The notes beneath the pieces were generated by a model. That model was given only the letters and a program-made list of their open reading frames with translations, made no database searches and was not told the DNA's origin. Made by a program: the position numbers and the translations under genes. Shown here piece after piece: positions 10,306-21,353 of a stretch of DNA of 64,000 nucleotides. Where the stretch lies: contig LLCB01000118.1 of assembly GCA_001414345.1 (NCBI GenBank), forward strand, positions 62,001 to 126,000, given 5' to 3'. Numbering within the stretch: the stretch's first letter is position 1; every line of letters begins with the position of its first letter. This DNA comes from Hymenoscyphus infarciens (lineage: Eukaryota > Ascomycota > Leotiomycetes > Helotiales > Helotiaceae).

Positions 10306-10837
10306 TTACCTTCTTTTTGGTCAGTTCACGCACAGGAACTCTCAAGTCACTTTCCCCCAGCCCACCAAAAACCGCGAATTACTCCTACTACTTACCATAC
10401 AACGACGTAGCTTATTTCCAAACCCAAAGCAGTAAATTTAATACTCAACATTTACTCTCCAGTTTTGCCCCTTTCAAATTTTCAATTTTGCTTGTTCTTA
10501 GCGTTGTCGCCGTCTATTCTGGTAGGTAGGAAAGCAGTGGCTCACAAGTTCCTGCATTCCCTAGTGGTTCCTTAGAAACCTTCGAAATTCATAGGTAGAA
10601 ACACAGCCACAAATCAAACACAGAAGCGTGTATCCAGAACACATATCTCTATGATCTACCTCCCTGTATCTACTTTCCATGAGTAAGGGGTGTATTCTTC
10701 TCTCTCTAACTTTAAAGTAAAATCAAACGTCCCCCATTTCATCTGACAACCACCTGCCCACTCCAACCATTTACCCGAAATAAGTAAAACTCCACCTGTG
10801 GCCTGAATAGGAACCAAGCAAACCTCAAACCAAGGAA

Positions 10838-11007
10838 GCTCGATTATTCCAGTGGTAAAACATCTTTTCCTACTTGCGACATTGTAATAACCCTTGAAAC
10901 CCCTCTTTCCAGGTGTCAGAACTACGCCTAAGAAAGGAGGGCTTCCCTTTACAACTCAGGTCTCGTAGTCGAAAAAGAAGTTCCCAGTTCGATTCTAAAA
11001 TCAGGCG
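10838..11007 (+). ncRNA. tRNA-like Pol III unit 3
   Basis: The head is GCTCGATTATTCCAGTGG and the shared internal block includes GACATTGTAATAACCC. The B box is AGTTCGATTCT at about 10986-10996. The acceptor 3' strand ATCAGGC is partly mismatched. T runs follow at 11013-11016 and 11024-11030. Confidence 0.5.
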
Positions 11008-11252
11008 CTAACTTTTCCCTACATTTTTTTCAACCGGGCCTAGGTTCATTTTGCTCTTCTAAATCTACGATATGATTACTTGGGCTACACGGCGTCCTAA
11101 TGTTCATTTCAAAACTTCACTGCCTCAACCACACATTCTGACATTCACCCTTCCCGCGCCAACGGCCCCCCCCCCTTAAAAAGAAATCCCTATAATCTGC
11201 TCGAAAATAAGCAACTCTTGCCACCAATCCAAAAAAATCTTCATCCATCAAA

Positions 11253-11412
11253 GCTCGATTAGTCTAGTGGTAAGACGCTTCTCCTCTATGCCGACATTGG
11301 AATAACCTTTGCTATTCCCCTTTCAATAAACCCTGAAAGGCCTTCCTTCCCAACAGGAATGGTGTCTAGGTTGGGACCAGAAGAGTCATCAGTTCGATTC
11401 TGATATCGAGTA
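11253..11412 (+). ncRNA. tRNA-like Pol III unit 4 (intact cloverleaf with 89-nt insert)
   Basis: This is the best-formed copy. The acceptor stem is GCTCGAT (11253-11259) with ATCGAGT (11405-11411) and discriminator A. The D-stem is GTCT/AGAC around AGTGGTA. The anticodon stem is CTTCT (11278-11282) with AGAAG (11379-11383). The variable segment is AGTC. The T-arm is ATCAG-TTCGATT-CTGAT (11388-11404). All stems pair at canonical tRNA spacing. About 89 nt are inserted at the anticodon loop. T8 follows at 11419-11426. Position 33 would be C instead of the universal T, so no anticodon is assigned. The D-arm is closest to fungal tRNA-Glu/Asp-type A boxes. Confidence 0.7.
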
Positions 11413-12015
11413 GCATCAATTTTTTTTGGGTTCCTTTTCCTTTTTCTCTATCCCGGCCCGGTGAATTCCAGGCTCTTCCCAAGTACTTCATCGCAGCATC
11501 ACAGCATCACTCCACAATCCAAATTCAATAATTCAAACACAATATTTTTGTATTTGATACGCAAGACTACTTCTTTACATCCATCCATGCATCCATCCAT
11601 CATCACATATATATCTCCTCTCCCCCTTCATAACTAAAAAGCAGAAATAAAGAAAAAAATCCCACGAGACGGTCCTTACAATATCGTAGAAGAATTTTTG
11701 TCGGTGCTCCGCCTCAGTCCAAATACGCCGTGCCAGCGATAGCGCAAAGCATTTTCGCTGTCGAGAGGATCCCCCAGACCAACCGGGGGTATACCTTCTC
11801 GAATGATAGCATATACAAACGCTTAATGGGGTATCGTCGCTAAAAAGAATAAAAGCAAAAAATATCAAATCGCAAAACCCAGCCGTGAAAGGAGTGAACG
11901 AGGGAGTAAAAGGTTGAACTCTCCCTCTCAAGATCCATCTGTGATCTCATGTTGAGAAGTTCCTTCGTCCCCCGGGCTTATACCACACCGTGTATTTAGG
12001 AGAAATGTGAGAAGT

Positions 12016-13902
12016 CTAGCGACTCCACCACATCTTCCCGAAGCCCCTCTGCTTCCCCTCTCGTCTCGCAGCCCCATCTTGAAAGTCATTCGCCGAAGAC
12101 CCACTACTAGCAATCTTGTGACCCGGATCATTGCCCACCACCTTGAGTAGCACAGTCATAACGAAACTACTCAAGATGGACAAACACAAAATCCCAATCA
12201 TGACGAGGTTACTCTTGCGGTATTGCTTAGGACCCTTCTTCGCATCCTCCGGCCATCCGGTGTACAGCGCATAAGTGGTCACAACACTACCTAGATTTCC
12301 CAGTCCTGAGACCAAGGCAGCAGCTGCGGCGACACCAACTTCGCCATGTCTTCGTTGGAAGATTTCGTTGGTCCATGTCATGCAAATGGGTACTGTAGGA
12401 CCGAGACCGAAACCTACCATGAGGAGGCCTCCGTAGCGTGCCCAGGGTTGAGAACGAGGCGCGAATGTGGTGGTCAAGAGACCAGCGATTTGGATGCATA
12501 CTGCGGCTGAGAAGAAGAAGGCTCGATAGTGGTGGAAACGATCTGAGATGGGGGTTACGATAAGGATCGCAATCAGATCCATCTGACGGTATCAGTCTTG
12601 GATTATGATAATTTCAGAGGGTAGACTTACAATCCAAATAGGAGCGAACAACAAACTCAAGTCAATACTTGAGAAAGTCGAGTCGATGCCGGAAATGATG
12701 ACTGTGCCATAGAGTTGCGTCCCAATACCCACACCCACAACTCCAAAATACATCATCGTCAAAGGCCAAAGCCGCCAATCAAGCAAGACCTGTGTCAAGT
12801 CTCTTAGAGTCCACGGTCTTGGATGATAAACCCTCGTCAAATCCTTATAATGGATCTCGGCATCTTCTCCGGTTAGAACTGGGGGAGTAGCAGGCAGAAA
12901 CCTTTCCCGCCATGTATTAGGACGAGCTTGTCCAGGCGGCAGTGGACGGTCGGGCAACCACCACAACAATACAAAACCAAGCACAATAGCACAAAGTCCG
13001 TAAAGTAAAAACATCCACTGAAAACCCACCAATCCACCCAACCCATCCATCTTCTGGAAACCAGCCGACACAAGGCCTACCACAGCGGCGGACACCTGGG
13101 CCGCGGTGAAATATTGCCCAATGCGCTTGCCGGTGCGGGAAGGAGGGTAGAAAAGAGTCAGATAGTATGCCATACCGGGCCACATGCCCGCAATTACGAC
13201 TCCCAGTAGAAATCGAAGGAGACTAGAAGAAGAAAGAAAACAATTTGTTAGGCTATGTAAGCTTTGGTTTTCAGGGGCAAAAATGTATGGAACGTGACTC
13301 ACAGAAGACTCCAAGAAGCCTTGACGGCGGCGAAACAGGCGCCGATGATTCCGACGGCGATGACAATTCTTGACATCCAGACTCTCGGGCTGAGTCTCGT
13401 CATCAGAAGGTTGGAAGGGCAATCGAAAAGGACGTAGGCGACATAGAAGAGAGCCAAGGCTGTTGATGTTTGCTTTGCCGTCAGGTGCAGAACTTGCTCA
13501 AGAGAATGACCAGCTGCCTGGTTCATCGTCTGGGCGAGACCGACATTGGATCGAATTGCCGAGCAAAGGAAATACAAGAGCCAGAATGCTATAGTAGATT
13601 AATAAACGTTGACAATGGCAAGTCAAGTCGCTCGGAAGTTTGGAGTCTCATACCAGGAATAATCCGGCGATCAATTTTCCTAGAAGTGGCAGATTAGCAA
13701 AACTTCAATCAAGAAAATTGATACAAACAACTCACCTGTAAACCTTCTCAACCCTCTCCACCTCGGCATCCTCCTCTTCCTCTTCCAATCCCACCTGGTC
13801 TTCAGGAGTGAAAGTATTTTCAGTTCTCCCAGACCCGGTAACTGCATCGTCACTCTCTCTCACAACCCCCACCCTTTTGTCATCGACCCCAACGTCTGCC
13901 AT
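12016..13902 (-). CDS. MFS transporter, Dal5 / allantoate permease type (545 aa)
   Basis: This is a plasma-membrane anion:cation symporter of the family that takes up allantoate, nicotinate, biotin, pantothenate and similar organic acids. The substrate is not predictable from sequence. There are five exons: 13902-13736, 13679-13654 (a 26-nt micro-exon), 13588-13303, 13222-12631 and 12582-12016. Phases agree. The N-terminus is acidic and cytosolic (EEEEEDAEVERVEKVYRKIDRR), running directly into the first helix. About 12 hydrophobic helices follow in two bundles, split by the long central loop LPDRPLPPGQARPNTWRERF...TGEDAEIHYKDL that is usual in this family. The late helix segment GLGPTVPICMTWTNE and the FQRRHGEVGVAAAAALVSG motif fit Dal5-like permeases. 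The cytosolic tail has about 40 residues. Confidence 0.85.
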
Positions 13903-14886
13903 ATCAGCTGAATCGCAATGGAAGCGCGTGCAATCAGCTAATATGTATACGCTCCTTCAATTGGATTTATTCCTGTTCCTTCAATTGGGTCCTTCAATCT
14001 GCTTCACGAGGATCTGGAGAGAAAAGTGATGAGGAAAATAATCCTTGTCAATAAAGTTTGGAATGGCCCGACTCGACCCCGCTAAAATTGTCCTATCCTG
14101 TAAATCGCTTAGTCTTGTGGCTCCCCCTTGAGTAGCAGCAGGCTTAGGATCCGTTGGCTTTGATAGGTAGAAATGGAAAGAAACAAGCGGCGGAAGAATC
14201 TTCTTTTTCTAGCTTACAGTATCAAATGACTTGACTTGCCCATGTCCACGCGTTAGTTATGCTATCACCACGAACTCGGCAACTCACTGACCTCGCAAGT
14301 AAATCTCGAAATGCAACTCATACAACTACATCCGAAGAAAAACTCTATTATTCTTACAACTAATATTCACACTATGTCAAAACAAAGTTCGTACCATTGG
14401 AAATCGATATCAGCATATCCCATCCATTTACCCATGTATGCCCCATCCTCTCACTCCCACCTGACAACACTCTTGTAAAAAGCAAGCGTATAAAGAGCAA
14501 AAAAGAAGAAAATAAGGAAGCAAAGAGGAGACCTTAATATCGTAACAGTTCATTCCCCGCACCCACAACCAGCCCATCCACACGAAATCCCCATATCCCA
14601 CTTCCCCAGTTCCTTGGAGATGGCTTAAAACCAGTGCGAACGCAGAAAAAAACAAATGTGTCCGTTTACTCCCTTGCCATGATTTGAAATGCCAAAAAAA
14701 CATGATGCTAGTTTGATATACCCCCCTTGTTGTGATTTCTGTCCTCAAACTCCAAAATCAAGAAAACAAAGCAATGATGACGACCTTTCCCTTCCATGAT
14801 GAATGTCCGAAAACCCGAAGAAATCGAAATAGCGAGAAAAGAGGGGGAATATTTGCAAGTTGTCCAGTTCCGTTAAAAAAAGATTA
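13903..14886. promoter_or_regulatory. Intergenic: MFS permease promoter side
   Basis: No gene is seen between the permease start and the transcription-factor stop, both on the minus strand. Short ORFs at 14428-14917 lack support. Confidence 0.45.
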
Positions 14887-17238
14887 TCACATCATTGCTT
14901 GGGGTGCGCCGCCCTGACCGAATTTAGCGCCTACCAAGGCTTGTAGGCTTTGAAGTTGGTGCATTACTAAAGTTCGAGTTAGTATGGGTTGTGAATTGCG
15001 TATTGGGGATTGTTGCTCCTCTCAAGAGTGATGCAAGAGGGGTAAAGAAGGATGGATTTGAGCTTACATTCTTGCGTCTCCAGATGCTGTTGTTCAGCGT
15101 TGCTCCGGAGATCTTCATTTTCCTTTCTTAATCGTGCCATTTCCTCACGAATATCGCCCCCATCGCCCATACGTGAACTTCTCTTCCGTTTCATCCCAGC
15201 TCGTTCACTTCCATCATCCTCAGTCTCATCGCCACCATTCTCGGTATTTCCGGGTGTGTGTACGCGCCGAAGATGCTCGTTCAAATTCTCCTGTCGCGAG
15301 AATCCTTTGCCACTATGTCTCTTGCAGTTCGGGTGAGGACAGTTGAGTTGCTTTCGAGGACCGCCGTGGAGATTATGGACTTCGCGCTCGTGTCTTAATA
15401 AGCCACCCGAATATGTGAACCCGGGAAGTTTTTCGCAACCATCTGCTGGGCATTTGTAGGGTCTATCATGCTTGTCCATATGCTAAAAGAATGTGTTAAG
15501 AGGGTTGTCGCAAAAGGAATTCAAGACGAGAAGTTCACCCACCTTGGACCATTCGCATTTTCTATTAAAGACCTTTGTATCCTCGGTGCACGCAGGCCAT
15601 GTGCATAGAAATCTTCCATCAGTGTCTTTGGTGATTTCGCGATCGGGTTTTGGTATTGCTCTTGATCTACCGGGGCTGGCCGGATCGGATTCGGCTTTCG
15701 TTGGTAACTCAGGCAGCTCCATGTTGATCGGCGCATCGATGCCTTGGTTATTATAGGGATTATTGAGCGACGTGCCCGGGGAGGGATATCGTGTTTGCAT
15801 ATTATCGTCGTGTTCCTGAGGCTCGTCGATGGCAGGGTAATGGGTAAAGTCCCGCTGGTTGTCGCCGTACATGGAGGACATGTCGAAGGAATAGTAGTTG
15901 GCGGAGAGAGAGGGTTGTTGGATCTGGGTCACGGCCGCAGGTTGATACTGAGGATGTTTCTGGTGGCGAAGGGACTCGTAAGTCAGGTCTGGACGGCGTG
16001 GCTGCTGCTGTGGTTGTGGTTGTGGTTGTTGGGCTTTGGCAAATGCTTGAGGATTGACGTGTCGGCCTGAAATTTCGGTCGCCGTAAGGTTAAGATTTGG
16101 TTCCGCCCGCTTGTCACCTGACCTGGAAGCATAAGCGCGCACCAGCAGTCCAGATGCCGAAGTATCTCTTGTATTTGTACTCGCACCACCGTGAATTGCA
16201 TCTGATCGGAGGGAGCCTTGAGCCGGCGAGGTAACTGTGAGGCATCCGAGTTAGTACCAAGGTGAGTCCTTGAAGCAGTCACATGTCGCGTCGCTGCACG
16301 CCTTGCAGGTGGGAGTCGTAGCCAAAAATAGCATGGGGATGGGATCGGTCGCACAAGGGGAGGGGACGAGGACGTCGACGACAGGGGGATGCAATACAAT
16401 ACAATACAATACAATACAATGGAAGGATGACTCACGACGACGGGCGTGCGAATTATTAATATTATTATTTCGATGCATGGCTGGCGCAGCAGCATCTGCC
16501 TGATGTTGTTGGTAGCTGGAACTGGAGTGTGGCAAGTGGCCTTGTCGAGGGTCGGGAGCCTGCTGCATCAGGAGCTGGGTTGGTTGCGGCGGTGCTGGGC
16601 TGGTGGTGTACAGATAGGAATTGTCCAGTGGACTTGGTGTGGAATTCAGTAGACCTGAAGTCCAGTCACCCGGGAGCGTGCTTTGCGCGTGCGTGTGCGC
16701 TTCTCTCTTCACGATGGGAGATTGCGTTGCTGTTGGGACAGTTAGTCGAGTCTTGACTTTTTCGCTTCAACCCAAGCCCCAATTGCAAGCACCGCTGCAA
16801 TCCTCACTCCGAGGACCCTTTTGCGATGGAAGATGAAGGCGGCAGTAAATGGTTTTCGTTGTCCCAATTTTGTAACCCAACCATTCAGAAGTATTTGAAA
16901 TGTTAACCTGGACACTTGGGACAATCGACTTCGGTTGTCCCAAAACATCTGGGTTAACACTTCAATAGAGGAAGGTACGTCTGCACTGCCGCTTTGCTTG
17001 CCTACCAGGGGGACCGCATCTACCTCAGTGAATATCTGAACCGCACTTCACCGGATTGCCAGCACTTTCTCCCTCAGCCTGTCCTCAATTCCCAATCTTC
17101 GCTGATATAAGAGTGCGATTGCCAGTCAGTGCTAGCAGACCCAGACTTTCGTCCAGGCAACGGAAGATATATAAAGTAGAGGTGCCGGCACGTACCTGAT
17201 GGAGTATGATAGTACTGGTTGGAATTACGTGGTGGCAT
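14887..17238 (-). CDS. Three-finger C2H2 transcription factor (507 aa)
   Basis: There are five exons: 17238-17196, 16729-16436, 16234-15543, 15482-15068 and 14966-14887. The first exon encodes only MPPRNSNQYYHTPS plus one base. Its GTACGT donor and the phase-1 join to ATQSPIVKREAHT make this start secure although intron 1 is 466 nt. The N-terminal ~300 residues are Gln/Pro/Ser-rich (QPQPQPQQQP) and look like an activation region. Three zinc fingers lie at about 319-415: CTWPAC...HMDKH, CPADGC...HEREVH and CPHPNC...HLRRVH. A basic segment (GMKRKRSSRMG) follows, then a leucine-zipper-like coiled coil (REEMARLRKENEDLR...LMHQLQSLQALV). It is probably a nuclear DNA-binding regulator, perhaps dimeric. 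I do not recognise an orthologue. Intron 2 holds a CAATA pentanucleotide repeat and intron 1 a strong inverted repeat. Confidence 0.82.
16392..16420. repeat. (CAATA)n pentanucleotide repeat in intron 2
   Basis: Nearly six perfect CAATA units lie just inside the second intron of the transcription-factor gene, about 15 bp from its donor site. The tract may be length-polymorphic. Confidence 0.85.
16901..16959. repeat. 59-bp compound inverted repeat in intron 1
   Basis: The outer arms are TGTTAACC / GGTTAACA and the inner arms TTGGGACAA / TTGTCCCAA around TCGACTTCGG. Both pairs are perfect. It lies in the 466-nt first intron of the transcription-factor gene and would form a hairpin in the pre-mRNA. 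No target-site duplication is evident. Confidence 0.75.
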
Positions 17239-20200
17239 TCCCCCCAGATTTCGGTTGCGGCCGGGTGTTTGGTATGAACCAAGATCGAGGGTGGGGATGA
17301 CGAACATCCAGCAGACACCCCATAAAACTAAGAGCGAGGGCTTCACATCAGCCCATGGCCATGTTGAGTTCAATGGACGTTTCCCTCCTGGCCATTCAAA
17401 GAACCAGCCTGATCCAAAAAGAGCGCCTAGTCGGCAGATTGTCTCGTGGAGTCGCTGCCCGGGAGTTGGTGCTTCAGGTTGTTGGTCCAAAAGGAGGTAG
17501 TCGGCCTCGACAAGAGGTAAGTCAAGCGGCTCTGTTGGTGCTGTTTCCCAGGGTTCTCGGGCAAAGTATTGTTCGACGACTCGGTGAAGCGATTCAATGC
17601 AAGCAATGTATGCACAAAGGATAGAGGCAAACTCGTGTGTGGAGAAGGCTGGCTCCGAAGTGGCGAAGAAGAAGGAATTGTCTCGGAAAGTCTTCCTGGT
17701 GGGTAGGTTATGTGGTTGACTTACACTGTGCCTCTGCTTTCTTCAAGACACCAAGTCAGCTTATTATGTATATATACATGAACGGGAAGGAGCATGAAAG
17801 CCATGAGAAGAGGAAGTGGCACAGTAGATACGAACCATAGCCAAGCATGGAGGGAAAGTTGGGGAAAGCCAACGCAAAAAAAGCCTGCTGGCTACTCACT
17901 TGTTGCCACAATGATATGCTGTACTAGGCGCGGTGGTGTTGTTGTTGCAGGTTGGGTCTCTCTCTATCAAACAACCAAACATCTTCAGACAGATAAGAAT
18001 CTCACGTAGAAAGGTCTTTAATCTTTGACAACAAGCCAGGAGAAAAACATTTGGGTTAAGTGGAAAAAGGCACCGTGATAACAAGAAACCCCACCCCCAA
18101 GAGATGCTTTGATAGTGAGATAAGTTCGCGGGGAGACCGTGCCTCGAGGCTGTCTCGGGTACCTGATATAGAAAGGGAGAAACAGCAAAAAGGAAGGGTC
18201 AAATTGCGATGTAACGGCATATTAATAAGGGACGAATCCTTTTCCTCCGCCTCGGCCATCACCAACAACGGCAGTGGTAGAAGTGTCACCATCACTCGAT
18301 GTCAGATCCATTGCGACTAGGCTGCGGCTCCTACAGATGGGACCAAAAGTCACCACACCGACTCCAAGGGGCGAGTTGGGGTCCATTGCCAGATTCTGCC
18401 CCCCCCAAAACAAGCGCCAGGAGTGCTGCAAGGGTCCATTAGACGGCTGTGCTGGTGAAGTCTGGGAGGAAACCACTGATGAAGGGTCCCGTAATGATCG
18501 GTGTGAGATCCTTCCTCTGCATGCAGCTGCGTGGGTAGCATGCAAGTTTTTGGGGTGGTGCAGGTGTAGTGCCAGGTAGTGGTGGTGGTGGTGCAAATTC
18601 ACAAGTTGGTGGTGGTAGTGTAGCAATGGGGGATCTTTTTGGTGATGTGTCGTGCAGCTTAGGGGTAGAGAGCTGGGCTGTGGTTGAGGAAGTGAATGGT
18701 GAGTGGTGAGTGGTGAGATACCGAGAGAAATAAATGATGCTGCTGGTGATAGTCGGAAACATCGGCAGTGCGGGGTCCAAAAAAGTTGTTGCTTGAAAGA
18801 GTTAAGGTGAGTTTCGATGTCGTCCAACAACACCCCCTCGTCTACCCCCCGCCTACACTTGCTCGAGCCCTACCCAGCCCTGTTTTCTTCCCAGCACCGC
18901 ATCACCCATTACCCATCGCCGGCTGCAAATGCCAATGCCAGACCAGGGCACCTGAGAGCAATTTGGGTCCCCAAGCCAAGGTCGAAATCCTCAAACGACA
19001 CCTGCAGCCCGGTAGGATCGTGAACAACGTTTGGGATCATGAAAATATCCCAGAAATATCCGAAGTATCCCAGAGTATATCGATATCATCTATATGCAAA
19101 CCATGCGATGGGGCCAAGCGGAGTGCGTCGTGCAGTCGACTGACCCGTCCGTTCCAGGGAACTTGAAAATCATCATGGGCGTCCAGTGAAAGAGCGGATT
19201 GAAAGTCTCGGAACGGTAGAATTGATTGCTTTGCTGACACTGCCTCGGACATGGCGAGCGAGGATGAAGGCGTGACGAGGGCGAACGATCGGTCTCTCGG
19301 ATTGCTTTGATCACTGATCACCTATGAGGTTGCGGTTGGGGAGCGGAGATGAAGATGGAGATGTTTGAAGAGGAGGGAGAAACGAAGAAATCAGAGGTTG
19401 AAGTCGGCGATGTTAATTTTTACGCTGCTGTCAATTCTTCAGGCATTACTATCGCGCCAGGCCACCCTTTTTTGGTTTGCTTCCTGAGGCCAGAATAGGC
19501 ACTTCAACGTCTTGAACTTGGACAGTCCTTGAACGACAATTGGGGAAAATACCTGGATCCCTTCACAGGTGACGGATACATATCCGCAGTCACGCGAAAC
19601 AGGCGAGCCAGGTGCCGAACTATACTAGCAGAAAGGGGAGGAGCTGGAGGGGTTGCGAACACCACCACCACCACAGCTGCGAATCTACGAACACCCACGA
19701 ACGGAGAAAAGGAGGCGTAGCAGCAAGGTCTCAAGTACCACAACTGAATGGGGCTTGCATCCCTCGAATATCTTGGAGATGAACTCATACACGTGACTAC
19801 TCCTGCGAGCTCCCTTGTGGGGGTCACCGATTGACCATGAAAACGGTAGTAAAGAGCTCTCGGTATTTTTACTTTCTTAAGTGTTCCGAGACATATTCCT
19901 CAATCTTTCAGACCAATTGTTCCAGAACGAGAGCTTGGTATGAAGGCCCGAATCAAGTGTACTCAGTATTTACTACCTACCGCCAGAGTGTCAAGTACGA
20001 AATCTCACCCGGGCGCTGGGCTGGGGCGGGCATGACTTGCTTGCATTACCTGCAGCTGGCCGGGAGTGGTGGAGATCTCCAGGGAGTCAGGGACCAGGAT
20101 ATGCTTCGTAATAGCTCGATGGAGATGTGATTTTTGGGATCGTACTGAACCACTCTCTTGCATCCGGGATCCAGGATTGCGCTGCAGATGCGACTTTCGT

Positions 20201-21353
20201 TCGTAATGACCCAAAAGCAGCTAATTTAGGATCTGAATTGAAATCTCCTACTCTGCAGCGGCTGTCGTGTGATCATAATGACCAAATGTGGTTGTTTGGG
20301 ATTTGAGTAAATCTCCTACCTACATAGAATTGGCCCGATGTAGTCGTTTAGGACCCAGGTGCTTTGCAAATGGAACTGGAATTGTTATAGGATCGGCCCC
20401 CACTTGCGGGGTGATCTGGTAATGGCCCAATGTAGAATATTTGGGATCAAGTGAACTCTCCCCAAATTGGTTTTCCATTTATGAAGACCAAAAGACAATG
20501 AAGGATTACAGAAAGAATTTCCGCTATAGTAGCAACCAATTTTCCTAAAGCAGTATTCTCGGGGATGCCCAGAAAAACTAGGTGGCACAGACGAACCTTC
20601 TTATACTAAGCCTTCTTTTAATATTACACAAGCGTATCTAGGTATCATTTTCAGCCCCTCAAGTAACAATAACACCGCTCCCCCCCCCCCCTCACACTGA
20701 ACACCTCGTAAACCGTGACAGGAGACCCTCAGCCCTGCCGACCCTTGACATCTAAACTTTCCGCCAACCGTAGCATCTCACCCCGTAGATCTTATCTCTT
20801 TTCTAGACACGATACACGCCAGAGACGCGAGTCGCACTGCAGAACCTTCCAAACTCCCGACCCTTGGCCCCTCGGCGCTTAAAGACACAGACAGGTACGA
20901 ATAAGAAGAGATGCAGCAGAGGTGACGCGACGAAACAGACTGATACAGCAACAAACGAAGAAAGTGTGACTGATCTCGGTACATGTACATATTCAGTACA
21001 CGCAATACCTAACGTACCCCATACGCATCCCAGTCCCATCCCATACATCCCAAGTGATCCCAAGCTAGTGCCGTCCCGTACACCCTGTCTGAAATGGGAA
21101 CTATGAAATGGGCACAGTGGAGGCTCAGCCTTTCGCTTATCCCTATAGGGGAAAAGTACCGGATTACACAACCACACCACCCATACCGCCCTCGAACCCA
21201 ACACAGCAACCCCTCCACGGCAGTGCCGGTAGTGAAGACCCGAACTCTATTCTTACATCGAACGCTCCGACGCAAGAAATAAGAAGATATTACCGAAATG
21301 CGAGCGAGAAAAACGAGATAGAGAAAAAGCAAAGGCTCCCTCCCCGAATCCCC
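17239..21353. promoter_or_regulatory. 4.1-kb gene-free region upstream of the transcription factor
   Basis: No protein gene could be supported. The many medium ORFs on both strands (for example 18222-18833 on the minus strand, His/Pro-rich) show no family match, and no splice pattern links them. A long upstream regulatory region is common for fungal transcription-factor genes. The interval 20203-20462 holds a set of diverged short repeats (listed separately). The last 700 bp is the 3' side of the coiled-coil gene. Confidence 0.45.
20203..20462. repeat. Degenerate tandem repeat array
   Basis: Three to four diverged units share the order TGACCCAAATGTAG, TTTAGGATCTGA and AAATCTCCTAC, starting near 20204, 20276, 20330 and 20423. 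Units are about 55-90 bp apart. The divergence suggests an old minisatellite. Confidence 0.45.

Larger units (their letters stand above)
9422..12015. other. Gene-free region carrying four tRNA-like units
   Basis: No protein gene is supported here. The region holds four plus-strand tRNA-like polymerase III units, listed separately, with 350-700 bp between their starts. The rest is ordinary spacer and the 3' side of the MFS permease gene. Confidence 0.6.

Noticed and set aside
11253..11412. Calling unit 4 a functional tRNA with a defined anticodon
   Set aside because: Position 33 is C, possible anticodons differ among family members, and the insert is much longer than normal tRNA introns.
18222..18833. 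203-codon minus-strand ORF rich in His/Pro, considered as first exon of the C2H2 factor
   Set aside because: A phase-perfect first exon at 17238-17196 was found, making a distant exon unnecessary; the ORF itself is low complexity.
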